Source: an uncultured Clostridium sp.
GTDB lineage: Bacteria > Bacillota > Clostridia > TANB77 > CAG-508
Length of the DNA: 35,516 bases
NCBI GenBank assembly: GCA_948436025.1
Contig: CAOJHH010000013.1
Span: 1-35,516 of the forward strand
Direction: 5' to 3'
Part shown: piece by piece, positions 7,704 through 16,933 of the stretch
Layout of the letters: each line of letters opens with the position of its first letter
Position numbering within the stretch: the stretch's first letter is position 1
Made by a program: the position numbers and the translations under genes
Notes under the pieces: model-generated
What the model was told of the DNA's origin: nothing
What the model saw: only the letters and a program-made list of their open reading frames with translations
Database searches by the model: none

Positions 7704-9158
7704 TTAGTTTTTAAATTGTGGTTTGTTGGTTTTAAAGTTTGTGTTTTGTTCGTAGGTGTAGGCTGCGTTTAGGATGGTGGCTTCTTCGAATGGTTTTCCG
7801 ATTAGTTGGAAACCGATTGGCATGCCTTCACTGTTTAGTCCACATGGTACACTAATTCCTGGAAGTCCTGCAATATTAACTGGTACAGTACACAAATCTG
7901 CCATGTACATTTCTAAAGGATTGTCTACTTTTGAACCGATGTCGAAGGCTACATTAGAAGCAGTTGGAGTTAGGATAATATCATATTTTTCGAAGTTTTT
8001 GGCATATTCGTTTTTTACTAGGGTACGGACTTGTTGTGCCTTTTTGTAGTAGGCATCGTAATAGCCTGAAGATAGTACATAGGTACCTAATATAATTCTT
8101 CTTTTTACTTCTGCACCAAAGCCTTCGCTTCTAGAATTGCGATAGATGTCTTTTAGATTTTGGTAATTTGGGGTGCGGTAACCATAACGAATACCATCAA
8201 ATCTACCTAAGTTGGAACTTGCTTCTGCACAGGCAATAATGTAGTAGGTTGCTAGAGCATATTCAGCAACATCAAGGGAACATTCTTCTACCGTTGCTCC
8301 TAAGCTTCTATATTTTTCGATTACTTGGCTAATTGATTCTTTTACTTCTTTATTTATTCCTTCTCCAAAGTATTCGACTGGTACTCCTATTTTTAGTCCT
8401 TTTACATCATTTTTTAATGCTTGTACATAATCTTCTTTTTCTTTGTTGGCAGAGGTGGTATCTTTTTCGTCGTGTCCTGCAATGATATTTAATAGTAATG
8501 CAGAGTCTTTTACGTCTTTGGTTAAAGTTCCAATTTGGTCTAGTGATGATGCAAATGCTACAAGACCGTAGCGAGATACTAACCCATAGGTTGGTTTTAA
8601 TCCTACAATACCGCAAAAAGAGGCTGGTTGACGAATACTTCCTCCAGTATCGGAGCCTACAGCCCATGGCACCATTCCTGCTGCAACTGCTGCTGCGGAA
8701 CCTCCTGAGGAACCTCCTGGTACTTTGTTTAAATTCCATGGGTTTTTGGTTTTCTTAAAGTAGGAATGTTCGGTGGAACCTCCCATGGCAAATTCATCCA
8801 TGTTTAGTTTTCCTAAGGAAATTAATCCTGCTTTGTTTAATTTTTCGGTAACAGTTGCATCATATGGTGATACAAAGTTTTCTAGCATTTTGGATGCACA
8901 GGTTGTTTTTACATCTTTTGTGCAAATATTGTCTTTAATTCCGATTGGAATTCCTGCTAATTTGGATGGGTTATTTTGAATTTCTTCTTTTTGTAATGCC
9001 TCTTTTGCTGCCTTATCCGTAATAGTAATAAAAGCTTGTACATCCTTTTCCTTTTCGTTTATTCTATTTTGGTAAGAGGTTAGTATTTCCTCTTTGGTAA
9101 TTTCGTTTTTATCTAATTTTTCTAATAATTCATGTACCGTTAACTCGTAAATTTCCAT
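7704..9158 (-). CDS. gatA: Asp/Glu-tRNA amidotransferase subunit A
   Basis: GatA is the amidase that supplies ammonia from glutamine to the GatCAB reaction. The 484 residues have the amidase signature: a lysine in GIKDNI, the [14 protein letters not shown] loop and [16 protein letters not shown], which together supply the Ser-Ser-Lys triad. The C-terminus has LPGISVPCG and GFQLIGKPF. An AGGAGG site precedes the start at 9158. It follows gatC by 22 bases, so the two are cotranscribed. The frame is intact without any in-frame CGG. Confidence 0.97.
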   Translation of the reverse strand: MEIYELTVHELLEKLDKNEITKEEILTSYQNRINEKEKDVQAFITITDKAAKEALQKEEIQNNPSKLAGIPIGIKDNICTKDVKTTCASKMLENFVSPYDATVTEKLNKAGLISLGKLNMDEFAMGGSTEHSYFKKTKNPWNLNKVPGGSSGGSAAAVAAGMVPWAVGSDTGGSIRQPASFCGIVGLKPTYGLVSRYGLVAFASSLDQIGTLTKDVKDSALLLNIIAGHDEKDTTSANKEKEDYVQALKNDVKGLKIGVPVEYFGEGINKEVKESISQVIEKYRSLGATVEECSLDVAEYALATYYIIACAEASSNLGRFDGIRYGYRTPNYQNLKDIYRNSRSEGFGAEVKRRIILGTYVLSSGYYDAYYKKAQQVRTLVKNEYAKNFEKYDIILTPTASNVAFDIGSKVDNPLEMYMADLCTVPVNIAGLPGISVPCGLNSEGMPIGFQLIGKPFEEATILNAAYTYEQNTNFKTNKPQFKN

Positions 9159-9180
9159 TGATTTCCTCCTCGTATTTTTA

Positions 9181-9468
9181 TTAATTAATTACCTTGGGAA
9201 TTTTAAACATTCCTTCTTGGCTTTCAGGGGCATTTTGCAATAACTCTTCCCTATCGATGCATTGTACGATTTCGTCTTTTCGAAACACATTATAGGCATC
9301 GTTTGCACCAATGGTCTCCTCTAAGCCATCAATTGGTGCTTGGTTTACCACATTAGCAAAATTTAGAATTTCTTCTAAATGTCCCATGTAGGTTTCCACT
9401 TCTTCTTCTTTTAAATTCAAATTCGCTAGTTTTGCAATATGTAAAATCTCTTCTTTACTTACTTGCAT
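9181..9468 (-). CDS. gatC: Asp/Glu-tRNA amidotransferase subunit C
   Basis: GatC is the small belt subunit that stabilises GatA-GatB. The product, counted from 9468, is 95 residues beginning [23 protein letters not shown], as in the family. GGAG lies nine bases upstream of this ATG. An earlier in-frame ATG at 9483 lacks a ribosome site. The middle carries the short glycine-alanine segment [11 protein letters not shown], and the end has [15 protein letters not shown], the stretch that wraps GatA. It is the first gene of the gat operon and is preceded by a 150-base inverted-repeat element. Confidence 0.95.
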   Translation of the reverse strand: MQVSKEEILHIAKLANLNLKEEEVETYMGHLEEILNFANVVNQAPIDGLEETIGANDAYNVFRKDEIVQCIDREELLQNAPESQEGMFKIPKVIN

Positions 9469-9532
9469 ACATCTCATCTCCATTCTTTATTGTTAATTTA
9501 CTAAATAAATAATTTTAGCAACTTAATTGCTT

Positions 9533-9682
9533 GAAGATGTAGTAATAATAAAATAAAAAACGAGTTCGACCTACAAACATATTTCTTCCTCATAAGTATA
9601 GTGTGTTACGTAAGTTTTTAAAACCAATTATGCCTAAACGCCTTGGAGAACGGAATTTTTATTTTATTATTACTACATCTTC
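9533..9682. repeat. 150-bp element with perfect 27-bp inverted ends
   Basis: The arms 9533-9559 and 9656-9682 are exact reverse complements over 27 bases and enclose 96 unique bases. It occupies most of the gap between the cyclophilin stop and the gatC start. The form matches a miniature inverted-repeat element or a very stable RNA hairpin in the gatCAB leader. Flanking bases show no convincing target duplication, and no T-box motif is present. Confidence 0.75.
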
Positions 9683-9698
9683 TTCGCTACTTATTTTA

Positions 9699-10461
9699 TT
9701 ATTGTTGTAATCCTTGTAAATAGTTATTCATAAACCACTTTTGCACATCAAATGCATCTTGTACTTCTGGCACGCCATAGTCTACTCCATTAGTTTCTAC
9801 AGTAATGCTCTTAATCACTGGTGGTGTAACTGGTTTGTCTTGTCCTTCTCCACTGTCCCTTGTTACCACTTCTACATTTTCAATTTGGTGTACGATATCC
9901 ATTCCTTCAATTACTTTTCCAAAAGCAGCATATAGTCCGTTTAATTGTGAGTTGTTGTCTGCCATAATAAAGAATTGAGAACCTGCTGAGTTATATCCTT
10001 CTTCTGTCATGCCATAGTTTGAATAATCTCCTCTTGCCATGGAGATAACACCCTCTTCATGACGTAAGGTATTTTGTTTAAAGCCATTTGCTACAAATTC
10101 TCCTTTAATGGTATACGCTTTATCACTTGCTCCACCATCTTGTATATTGCTATACATTGGGCTTCCTGTTCCATCGCCACTTACATCTCCACCTTGAATC
10201 ATAAATCCTGGAATGGTTCTATGGAAGGTTAGTCCATTATAAAATCCACGATTGGCAAGTCTTATAAAGTTCGCTACTGTATTTGGTGCCATATCTGGAT
10301 ATAACTCTATTTTAATTATTCCATATCCTTCTATTTCCATAATAGCAATCGGATTTCCGTTTCTTCGAAAAAACCTTTCTTCCATATCCAACACACAACA
10401 CCCCAATCAACACAACTACCAAAACAATGGCAATTATCATAATCACATTTTTCGTTTTCAT
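9699..10461 (-). CDS. Membrane-anchored peptidyl-prolyl isomerase (cyclophilin), +1 frameshift site
   Basis: Cyclophilins catalyse cis-trans isomerisation of proline bonds. The best start is 10461, with GGAGG upstream. It encodes MKTKNVIMIIAIVLVVVLIG, a classical signal/anchor segment. That frame reaches AAG AAA CGG; skipping the extra C (template G10359) continues as GNPIAIMEIEGYGIIKIELYP and the whole isomerase domain. The joined product is 253 residues. The domain shows FHRTIPGFMIQGGD, SGDGTGSP, and a GSQFFIM segment that replaces the usual QFFI context, with C-terminal sequence conserved to the end. Read without the skip, the enzyme would lack its export signal. An internal start in the other frame gives a soluble protein but has no convincing ribosome site. 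Confidence 0.9.
10356..10359 (-). other. CGGA +1 frameshift site 4 (cyclophilin Gly35)
   Basis: The anchor frame reads AAG AAA CGG. Skipping C (template G10359) gives AAA-GGA-AAT-CCG and joins the export anchor to the isomerase domain. Confidence 0.82.
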
Positions 10462-10575
10462 ATCATTTCCTCCTACTAATTTACTTCTAATTTAAAATCG
10501 TACCCCTGTGCCATGTTAGCACGTGTCACATTTCCTTTGCGAGAAAGTATCGAGTCCTTCCTCTCACTGTGTGAA

Positions 10576-12067
10576 TTACTTTCCTATTGTATAAGCAGTA
10601 TCCTCTCTTAATCCATTTCCACCTATTATCCTTATGATATCAGATTTCAGAGAAATACAAGGACGAAGACCGTCCGTGTACGAGTGACCATACGCGCGAC
10701 CGTCCGAATACACGGAGCACACGCCACTACTGTGCAAATAGCCACTAGTGTCCACACGACGCACAACAAAGTTCGTGCTAGACGAATCCGAATACGAATA
10801 CACACTACGGGAGGCTAACCAATAATACTGCCCTGTTGTCCATATATTAGCTCCTTCTAGTGCTGTTTCATCTACTGTATAATTGGTATCTGAATCATAA
10901 CACCCTGTATCGTTACTTGTCCATCCTGTTGGTCTTGTATAACTTGTCCACTCACTCGGTGGTAATATCACTGTACTTAGTTTGTCTTTTATGTTTTTTT
11001 CACTGTCTCTTACCCTATTCTTATTTACAAACACCCCATTTTTCACCGTAGGTATACTTCCAACACATCTTCCATCATAAGCATATTCTCTATTTACATA
11101 CTTTCCTGCTTCATTGTTTAATGTTTCAATTGCACCATTATAAGATGCTTTTCCTTCTTCCCATGTACTTCCTCCTAATGTTACATTTTGTATATTCTTA
11201 TCCGATATAATCTGTAACCCATATTCCGAATCCATTGGGTATAGTACTCGAAACATTACGACTCCTTTGTCACCTACTGTTGTTACGCCTGTGTCGTATT
11301 TTATATAATCTCCTACCTTTAGTATAATGGCATCTGGTATTGGTTTTTGTATTGTTGTTTCATTTCCGGCTCTGTCGGTAAATTTTATATCATATATTCC
11401 GAGGCTCTCTTACTTCAAAATGTACTGTTTCTCCTGCGAGAATCCAGTTTTGACTTGTCTGTAGTTTATAGCTTAGCGTTCCTCCATATACTTGATTTGG
11501 ATTTTCAATATTTTTTATTACAACTTGCCATTTATCTGAAAGCCTTGTTACATCTACATCAAAAGTTGGACTATTTACATTTTTATCGACATATTCTATA
11601 TTTTGCCCTTGATAGGATGGAATATCGCTTAACCTATAGCACATTTTCCCATCAATCAAAAATCCATCTACACTTGCCACATCTCTTGTATCAAAATTAA
11701 TCATCACATCTTGTTCTATATTCTCTAAATCCAATTTACTTAAATTTTCTTTTGAAAAATATCGATATCCTTTCTCAGAATTTCCTTTTAAAATTTCAGA
11801 GAGTTTTCCAGTTTCTATTACAGAAACATCTTGTCCAAGTGCATTGTAATATGTAATATCTTCTTTATTTAATTTTCTTTTTTCATAGATTGTATTTACC
11901 TTTTCTTGTATCATTTCCAATTCTGTAATAAAAGCTACCCTTTTGGAATTTCTTATATTATCGACTCCTGCTGATGTTGCAATTCCCGCTATAATGATTA
12001 TTACAATAATAGTAACAGCTAAAGCAACTAAGGTAACACCAGACTCCATATTTTCCTTTTTCAACAC
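10576..12067 (-). CDS. Pilin-like surface protein with variable C-terminal lectin-like domain, +1 frameshift site
   Basis: The N-terminus MESGVTLVALAVTIIVIIIIAG resembles the processed hydrophobic start of type IV pilin-like proteins, so export and surface display are likely. The first 222 residues end at GAG CCT CGG. Skipping that C (template G11401) gives PGIYDIKFTDRAGNETT, a typical Ig-like repeat edge, and restores a 496-residue protein. The last 150 residues contain YWLASRSVYSYSD, a serine/glycine-rich stretch and LRPCISLKSDI, as in DUF6273-type C-terminal domains known to me only from clostridial surface proteins. The region 10681-10800 is about 52% GC and has only about 15% A on the coding strand by hand count, unlike its neighbours. 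The start is GTG at 12067 with AGAGGTG upstream. Function is unknown. Confidence 0.82.
10660..10812 (-). other. GC-rich, adenine-poor variable-region candidate
   Basis: Within the last exon-like part of the pilin-like gene, TCG, ACG, GTG and CGT codons cluster. These are unusual in this window. Adenine depletion on the coding strand beside the conserved YWLASRS and LRPC anchors resembles the variable region of diversity-generating retroelement targets. No template repeat and no reverse transcriptase are in the window. Confidence 0.4.
11398..11401 (-). other. CGGA +1 frameshift site 5 (pilin-like Gly223)
   Basis: The zero frame reads GAG CCT CGG AAT ATA TGA and stops. Skipping C (template G11401) gives CCT-GGA-ATA-TAT-GAT and continues for 273 more codons. 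Confidence 0.87.
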
Positions 12068-12096
12068 TCTTTCACCTCTTTTTCCTATGTACTATT

Positions 12097-13182
12097 TTAT
12101 AACATTACATTATCAAAAACAAACTGTTCTTGCATTCTTTTTAAGGATTGCCTTATCGTTCTTGCTCTTACCTCACCAATTCCATCCACTTCGTCTAGTT
12201 TTTGTATGTCTGCTGCAATAATGTATTGTAAGGATTTAAATTTTTTGATTAAGTTTTCTACAATGTTATTTGGCATTCTTGGGATTTTGTTTAAAATTCG
12301 ATACCCTTTGGTATAAACGCCAACTTCATCATAATTATCAAATATTTCATATCCTAATAATTTCGCAATGGTCTGTGGATTCATTAAATCTTCATAACTT
12401 AAATTGATAATTTCGTTTAGCACTTTTTCTGGATTTCTTTTCTTTCCTGATACCATATAGTCCTTTATCATTAATAATTCTTCTCTTTCTAGGTCTCCCA
12501 CTAATTCGTCTAATTGCATTTGTACTAAACGACCTTCAATTCCTAACTCGTAGATACTTCTTTGTACTTCTTCTGCCATGGTCATTACCATTTCTGCTCT
12601 TTGAATGGCAGTAATGACATTATCTAGTGTAACAATATCGTTAAATTCGTATTCATTTAATACACTTAGTTTTCCATCAAATACTTTTTTGTATTTTTCT
12701 ACAGTTTGTAAGGCTTGGTTTGCTTTTGCTAAAATACTTGCTGTATCTTCTATCACATAACGAAATTCGCCTTTAAACATTGTAATAATATTTCTTCTTT
12801 GTGAAATACTAATCACCAATTCTTTTGTTTGTTTTGCCGTACGTTCTGCTGTTCTATGCCTTGTTCCTGTTTCTTTTGTTGAAATATTCGCATTTGGAAT
12901 CAACTGGGCATTGGCAAATAAAATACGTTTTAAATCTTTACTAAGCACAATTGCTCCATCCATTTTAGCAAGTTCATATAATCTTGAGGAGGTATATTCT
13001 TCGTTAATGGAAAAACCACCATCAACAATATCTAATACTTCTTTGGAATCTCCTATTACAATTAAAGCTCCTGTTTTCGCTTTTAAAATACTTTCTAACC
13101 CATCTCGAATTGGCGTTCCTGGTGCAATTAATTTTAAAATGTCAGTTACAGAAGTATCTCGGTTTTTCCTCAAATTTTCCAT
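12097..13182 (-). CDS. disA: Diadenylate cyclase DisA
   Basis: DisA scans DNA and makes cyclic di-AMP from ATP in sporulating Firmicutes. The 361 residues have the DAC domain near residues 20-140 with the MDGAIVLS (DGA) and GTRHRTAERT (RHR) catalytic motifs. A helical linker follows, then a C-terminal helix-hairpin-helix region (LDEVDGIGEVRARTIRQSL) that binds branched DNA. It starts three bases after the radA stop, so the two are cotranscribed and probably translationally coupled. This is the usual radA-disA order. The frame is intact. Confidence 0.97.
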   Translation of the reverse strand: MENLRKNRDTSVTDILKLIAPGTPIRDGLESILKAKTGALIVIGDSKEVLDIVDGGFSINEEYTSSRLYELAKMDGAIVLSKDLKRILFANAQLIPNANISTKETGTRHRTAERTAKQTKELVISISQRRNIITMFKGEFRYVIEDTASILAKANQALQTVEKYKKVFDGKLSVLNEYEFNDIVTLDNVITAIQRAEMVMTMAEEVQRSIYELGIEGRLVQMQLDELVGDLEREELLMIKDYMVSGKKRNPEKVLNEIINLSYEDLMNPQTIAKLLGYEIFDNYDEVGVYTKGYRILNKIPRMPNNIVENLIKKFKSLQYIIAADIQKLDEVDGIGEVRARTIRQSLKRMQEQFVFDNVML

Positions 13183-13185
13183 CTC

Positions 13186-14544
13186 CTATCGTAATCCCAT
13201 TTTTTTTACAACATCCCCAATATCATTTACGCCTATTATATCTAATTTATAAGATTCTTTCAATAGTTTTTTATTATTTTCTGGAATGATACACGTTTTA
13301 AATCCTAATTTTTCCACTTCTTTTAACCTTTTTTCAATTAAATTAACACTTCTAATTTCTCCTGTTAAACCAACTTCGCCAATCGCAACCGTTCCCTGTG
13401 GAATGGCAATATTTTTATAACTAGAAGCTGCTGCTAATACAACTCCTAAATCCACGGCTGGTTCATTTAGTTTGATGCCTCCTACTACATTTACATACAC
13501 ATCCTGATTTCCTAAGTTTAATCCTACTTTTTTTTCTAATACCGCAATTAACAAAGTCAAACGATTGTAATCCATACCATTTGCTGTTCTTCTAGGCAAA
13601 CCAAACACGCTCGTGGAAGTTAAGCTTTGAATTTCTACCATAAGTGGTCTTGTCCCTTCCATAGTTGCTACAATAATCGAACCTGGTGGTGTTTCTTCCC
13701 TTTCGGAAATTAGAATGGAGGATGGATTTAATATTTCACACATTCCTTTATCTTGCATTTCAAACATTCCTATTTCATTTGTAGAACCAAAACGATTTTT
13801 TACTCCTCTTAATATTCGATAAGAAAAGTATCGTTCTCCCTCTAAATAAAGTACTGTGTCTACCATATGTTCTAATACACGTGGTCCTGCAATATTTCCA
13901 TCTTTGGTAACATGTCCAATGATAATTGTAGTAATGGCATTTTCTTTACACACTCTCATTATTTTGGATGTAATTTCTCTTACTTGGCTAACGCTTCCTG
14001 GTGCAGAAGTAATTTCATCCGAATACATTGTTTGAATGGAATCGATAATAACAAGTTTTGGTTTTTCCTTTAAAATTGCCTCTTCAATCATTCCAATATC
14101 CGTTTCTCCTAAAAATAAAATATCTTCATTATGAATACCAAGCCTGTCTGCTCGTAGTTTAATTTGCTCAGCAGACTCTTCTCCAGACACATATAATACT
14201 TTTCCCTCTCCCTTAATTTTATCACAAATTTGCAAAATTAGGGTCGACTTTCCAATTCCCGGTTCTCCTCCCAGTAGCACTAAAGAACCATTTACTAAGC
14301 CTCCTCCTAATACCCTATCTAATTCCGAAAAACCAGTAGAATTCCTACAAATTTCTTTTCCTTCTAAATTCATAAGCACCATTGGTGCCACTTCTTTTTT
14401 CTTTTCGTATTTGGAACCTGCTTGTTTGGTTAATTTTTCTTCATAAAACGTATTCCATTCATTACAAGCAGGACATCTTCCCATCCATTTTGGTGATTCA
14501 TACCCACATCCACTACAGACAAATACTGTTTTTTCCTTTGCCAT
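13186..14544 (-). CDS. radA: DNA repair protein RadA
   Basis: RadA (Sms) is a RecA-like helicase that promotes branch migration in recombination. The 452 residues begin with a zinc finger CSGC..CPAC (residues 10-30). The Walker A motif GGEPGIGKST lies near 92, the RadA-specific KNRFGSTNEIGMF near 246, and a Lon-like C-terminal domain ends the protein. The start is MAKEKTVFVCSGCGYESP with AAGGAG upstream. disA follows at once. Confidence 0.97.
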   Translation of the reverse strand: MAKEKTVFVCSGCGYESPKWMGRCPACNEWNTFYEEKLTKQAGSKYEKKKEVAPMVLMNLEGKEICRNSTGFSELDRVLGGGLVNGSLVLLGGEPGIGKSTLILQICDKIKGEGKVLYVSGEESAEQIKLRADRLGIHNEDILFLGETDIGMIEEAILKEKPKLVIIDSIQTMYSDEITSAPGSVSQVREITSKIMRVCKENAITTIIIGHVTKDGNIAGPRVLEHMVDTVLYLEGERYFSYRILRGVKNRFGSTNEIGMFEMQDKGMCEILNPSSILISEREETPPGSIIVATMEGTRPLMVEIQSLTSTSVFGLPRRTANGMDYNRLTLLIAVLEKKVGLNLGNQDVYVNVVGGIKLNEPAVDLGVVLAAASSYKNIAIPQGTVAIGEVGLTGEIRSVNLIEKRLKEVEKLGFKTCIIPENNKKLLKESYKLDIIGVNDIGDVVKKMGLR

Positions 14545-14606
14545 AATGCTCTCCTTATTTCTTATTTCTTATACGAATTATATATACTTTATCACATGAT
14601 GTCAAT

Positions 14607-14640
14607 GAGGAATACTTCTCTTTAAGCATTCCCCATTTTT
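14607..14640. terminator. Bidirectional hairpin between GH15 gene and radA
   Basis: AGGAATACTT (14608-14617) and AAGCATTCCC (14624-14633) pair around CTCTTT with one G-T pair, then the plus strand has a run of six T. It follows the stop of the minus-strand GH15 gene at 14642. Confidence 0.6.
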
Positions 14641-14641
14641 T

Positions 14642-16540
14642 CTACTTACTCATTAACTTCTCTAACACAATCACAAACATAGCATGACTCCAACCTAATC
14701 CAATTACCCAATTTGCCTGCATTGTATTATTATCCACTTGTTCTGCCAAAAATCCATGTTCTGTACTGGATTTTACGACAAAATCAAAACATTCCTTTGC
14801 CTTTTTATAATTTTTTACTTCTATATAGTATAGTGCCATCCATAAGGTTGCTATTGGCCATGGATTACCATTTCGGTAGTGGTCTTCTTCAAAACGCTTG
14901 TATCCTCCTGTATAGGTTCGTAGTGTCATATTAAGTTTTTCTACTGTGTTTATTACTTTTTTCTCTTTTGGCGAAAACATACCAAATGGAGTTACTGCTC
15001 CTAGTACACTAATATCCATTTTTTCGTCTTTGTTGTTTCTTTTAAAGTATTTCTTTTCTTCATCATAAAAGGTTTTTGTGACATATTTTTTAATTTTTCC
15101 TAATTCTTTAATAAGACTTGCTTTTTGTTCTGACATGTTTTCTTGTTGTAGACGGTTGGTAACTTCTTTGGCAGTTTCTAAAATAGCATATGTTTTTACC
15201 ATTACATTAAAGGCTGCAAAAATACTTGCTATGGAATATAAATGAATTCCTTCGTGCATTTCCCATAAATCATAACTTACATGCATTTCGTTTTTTTCTT
15301 CGATAATATCATTTATATATTTTTGTAAAAATTTGGTTGCTCTTTCTAGCATTTTTAAGTTGTCTTTTAAAAATTTGATGTTTCTTGTTCTATCATAATG
15401 TTCATATACTCCATAAATCACACTAGCGGTTTCGTCAATTTGATACCCCCATGCAGGTGCTAAACGACCATTTGTATAGAAGCGTTGTTCCCACATACCA
15501 GATTTTCCTTGCGTATTTTTGCAAAAGCATTTATAAAATTTTTCAGTTTCTTTTTCCATTTCTAAAATGTCCATTGCTTTTGTAATAAAAACAGCATCCC
15601 TTGGCCAGCAATAGCTATATCTTCCACATTGTGTTCGTTTTTCGTCTACTTCAATACTAGCCGAAATTCCTCCCGTTTCTTCGTTTATTAATAATGGATA
15701 GAGTAAAATACTTCTATGGTAGATTTGTTTTATTTTTTTATCATATTCGGTTCTATTTTTTAATTCTATCGTTTCATGGTCTTTTACGAATTTTTTCCAA
15801 TGGTTTTTGGTTGTGGTTAATTGTTTGGCAAAATCGAAGTCTTTAATAGCTTCGTTTAGGCGTTCTACTTCATCTATTTTTTGTTTTTCTTTGTTTTCGT
15901 TTATCCAAGTATAAATAATTAATTCTTTTTTCTCGTTTGGTTTTAATACACCAATATCATAGCAAATACTAGAATCTGCACTCATTCCAATATAGTCTTT
16001 GTCTTCAATGACTCCGGTATGAATATTACGGCTTGTGTCGTTTATTTGAAAACTCAAAAGTGGCGTTTTTTTCGATATGGTAGAAACCGTAAAATCATGT
16101 GAATATTGTAACATTCCTTGTTTCGTGATTTTACAACTAACCGGATTATTCTCATCCGTTAATAGTTTGGAATGAATTAAAAATTTCACATCCAATTCAA
16201 TACTGTTTTGGTTGATAAATTCATATCGTTTTACTAACACATTTTCTTTAATTGGCACAAAATCCAATTGGTTAATACGTATTTTGAAATAAGTATTGGT
16301 TACCTCGGTATTTAGAATATTCGTATCTTCTTCATAATATTGATGATATTGGTTATTAATATCATCATATAAATTGATAAGCCCTGAATCGTTAATTTTT
16401 AACCCTGCGTACCAATAATCTATGTATTGCCTATGGTCTGGGTTTGGGTAATATAACCTTAGTAATTCTCCTTTTTTCGTATAGCTTGCTCTTAATTTTT
16501 TGTTTCCAATAATGGCATCATTATAATATTTGTTTTCCAT
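14642..16540 (-). CDS. GH15-family glucan hydrolase
   Basis: GH15 enzymes release glucose from alpha-glucans or cleave trehalose. The 632 residues have an N-terminal beta-sandwich part (about 1-260) and the (alpha/alpha)6 barrel. It carries CGRYSYCWPRDAVFITKAMD, WEQRFYTNGRLAPAWGYQIDETAS and FEEDHYRNGNPWPIATLWMA, which contain the motifs around the two catalytic glutamates. No signal peptide is visible, so the substrate is probably intracellular, such as a stored glucan or maltodextrin. GGAGG precedes the start. The exact substrate cannot be told from sequence alone. It is separate from radA by a hairpin. Confidence 0.88.
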   Translation of the reverse strand: MENKYYNDAIIGNKKLRASYTKKGELLRLYYPNPDHRQYIDYWYAGLKINDSGLINLYDDINNQYHQYYEEDTNILNTEVTNTYFKIRINQLDFVPIKENVLVKRYEFINQNSIELDVKFLIHSKLLTDENNPVSCKITKQGMLQYSHDFTVSTISKKTPLLSFQINDTSRNIHTGVIEDKDYIGMSADSSICYDIGVLKPNEKKELIIYTWINENKEKQKIDEVERLNEAIKDFDFAKQLTTTKNHWKKFVKDHETIELKNRTEYDKKIKQIYHRSILLYPLLINEETGGISASIEVDEKRTQCGRYSYCWPRDAVFITKAMDILEMEKETEKFYKCFCKNTQGKSGMWEQRFYTNGRLAPAWGYQIDETASVIYGVYEHYDRTRNIKFLKDNLKMLERATKFLQKYINDIIEEKNEMHVSYDLWEMHEGIHLYSIASIFAAFNVMVKTYAILETAKEVTNRLQQENMSEQKASLIKELGKIKKYVTKTFYDEEKKYFKRNNKDEKMDISVLGAVTPFGMFSPKEKKVINTVEKLNMTLRTYTGGYKRFEEDHYRNGNPWPIATLWMALYYIEVKNYKKAKECFDFVVKSSTEHGFLAEQVDNNTMQANWVIGLGWSHAMFVIVLEKLMSK

Positions 16541-16568
16541 TTTTATTATTTTTCCTCCTTCGTTTATG

Positions 16569-16597
16569 TTGACTTAATATAAAATTTATGTTATACT
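16569..16597 (+). promoter_or_regulatory. Strong orphan plus-strand promoter
   Basis: TTGACT (16569-16574), a 17-base spacer and TATACT (16592-16597) form a near-consensus promoter that points away from the GH15 gene. No protein gene lies downstream on this strand. Confidence 0.7.
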
Positions 16598-16603
16598 ACT
16601 TCT

Positions 16604-16932
16604 ATGAATTTTACTTTTCATAGGAATACACAGCATTATGTAGGCTTTTATAGATACATCATGTAAACTCGACAATACTTTAAAAATGTCGTTTCCTTGT
16701 GTAAAAACTAAATAGAAAAAGATAGAAAGTTACAATTGAATATGGAACTATTGTTGAATTCCTTAATGGAATTCTGTTTCTCACTTTCTAGAAAGGTGGA
16801 ATGCAACTTTTTAACTTAAAAAATTAAATATAGCTTTTATTATATGCGCAACATTAAGAACGTATCGTCAAAAAGAAAGCATTATCATTTTCTTTCTATC
16901 TTCCGTAGCCTTTTTTTAAGGCTACGGTTTTA
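16604..16932 (+). ncRNA. Putative structured non-coding RNA, unknown class
   Basis: A transcript from the promoter at 16569-16597 to the terminator at 16903-16932 would be about 330 bases long. No reading frame with a ribosome site is present. Local stems can be seen: CGACA..TGTCG around 16677-16698, GAATTCC..GGAATTC near 16753-16771 and several AGAAAG/CTTTCT pairings. I do not recognise tmRNA, RNase P, SRP or T-box signatures. 6S RNA or a lineage-specific regulatory RNA are possible. This covers the only long gene-free stretch (16541-16933). Confidence 0.55.
16903..16932 (+). terminator. Terminator of the plus-strand RNA
   Basis: CCGTAGCCTT (16903-16912) and AAGGCTACGG (16918-16927) form a perfect ten-base stem, followed by TTTTATTT on the plus strand. 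It abuts the minus-strand RNase stop at 16934, where the minus-strand side has no T run. Confidence 0.8.
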
Positions 16933-16933
16933 T

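Noticed and set aside
9484..9698. T-box leader for gatCAB
   Set aside because: No T-box sequence or specifier-like structure could be seen; only the long inverted repeat stands out.
10576..12067. Full diversity-generating retroelement
   Set aside because: Only a candidate variable region is present; no template repeat or reverse transcriptase lies in the window.
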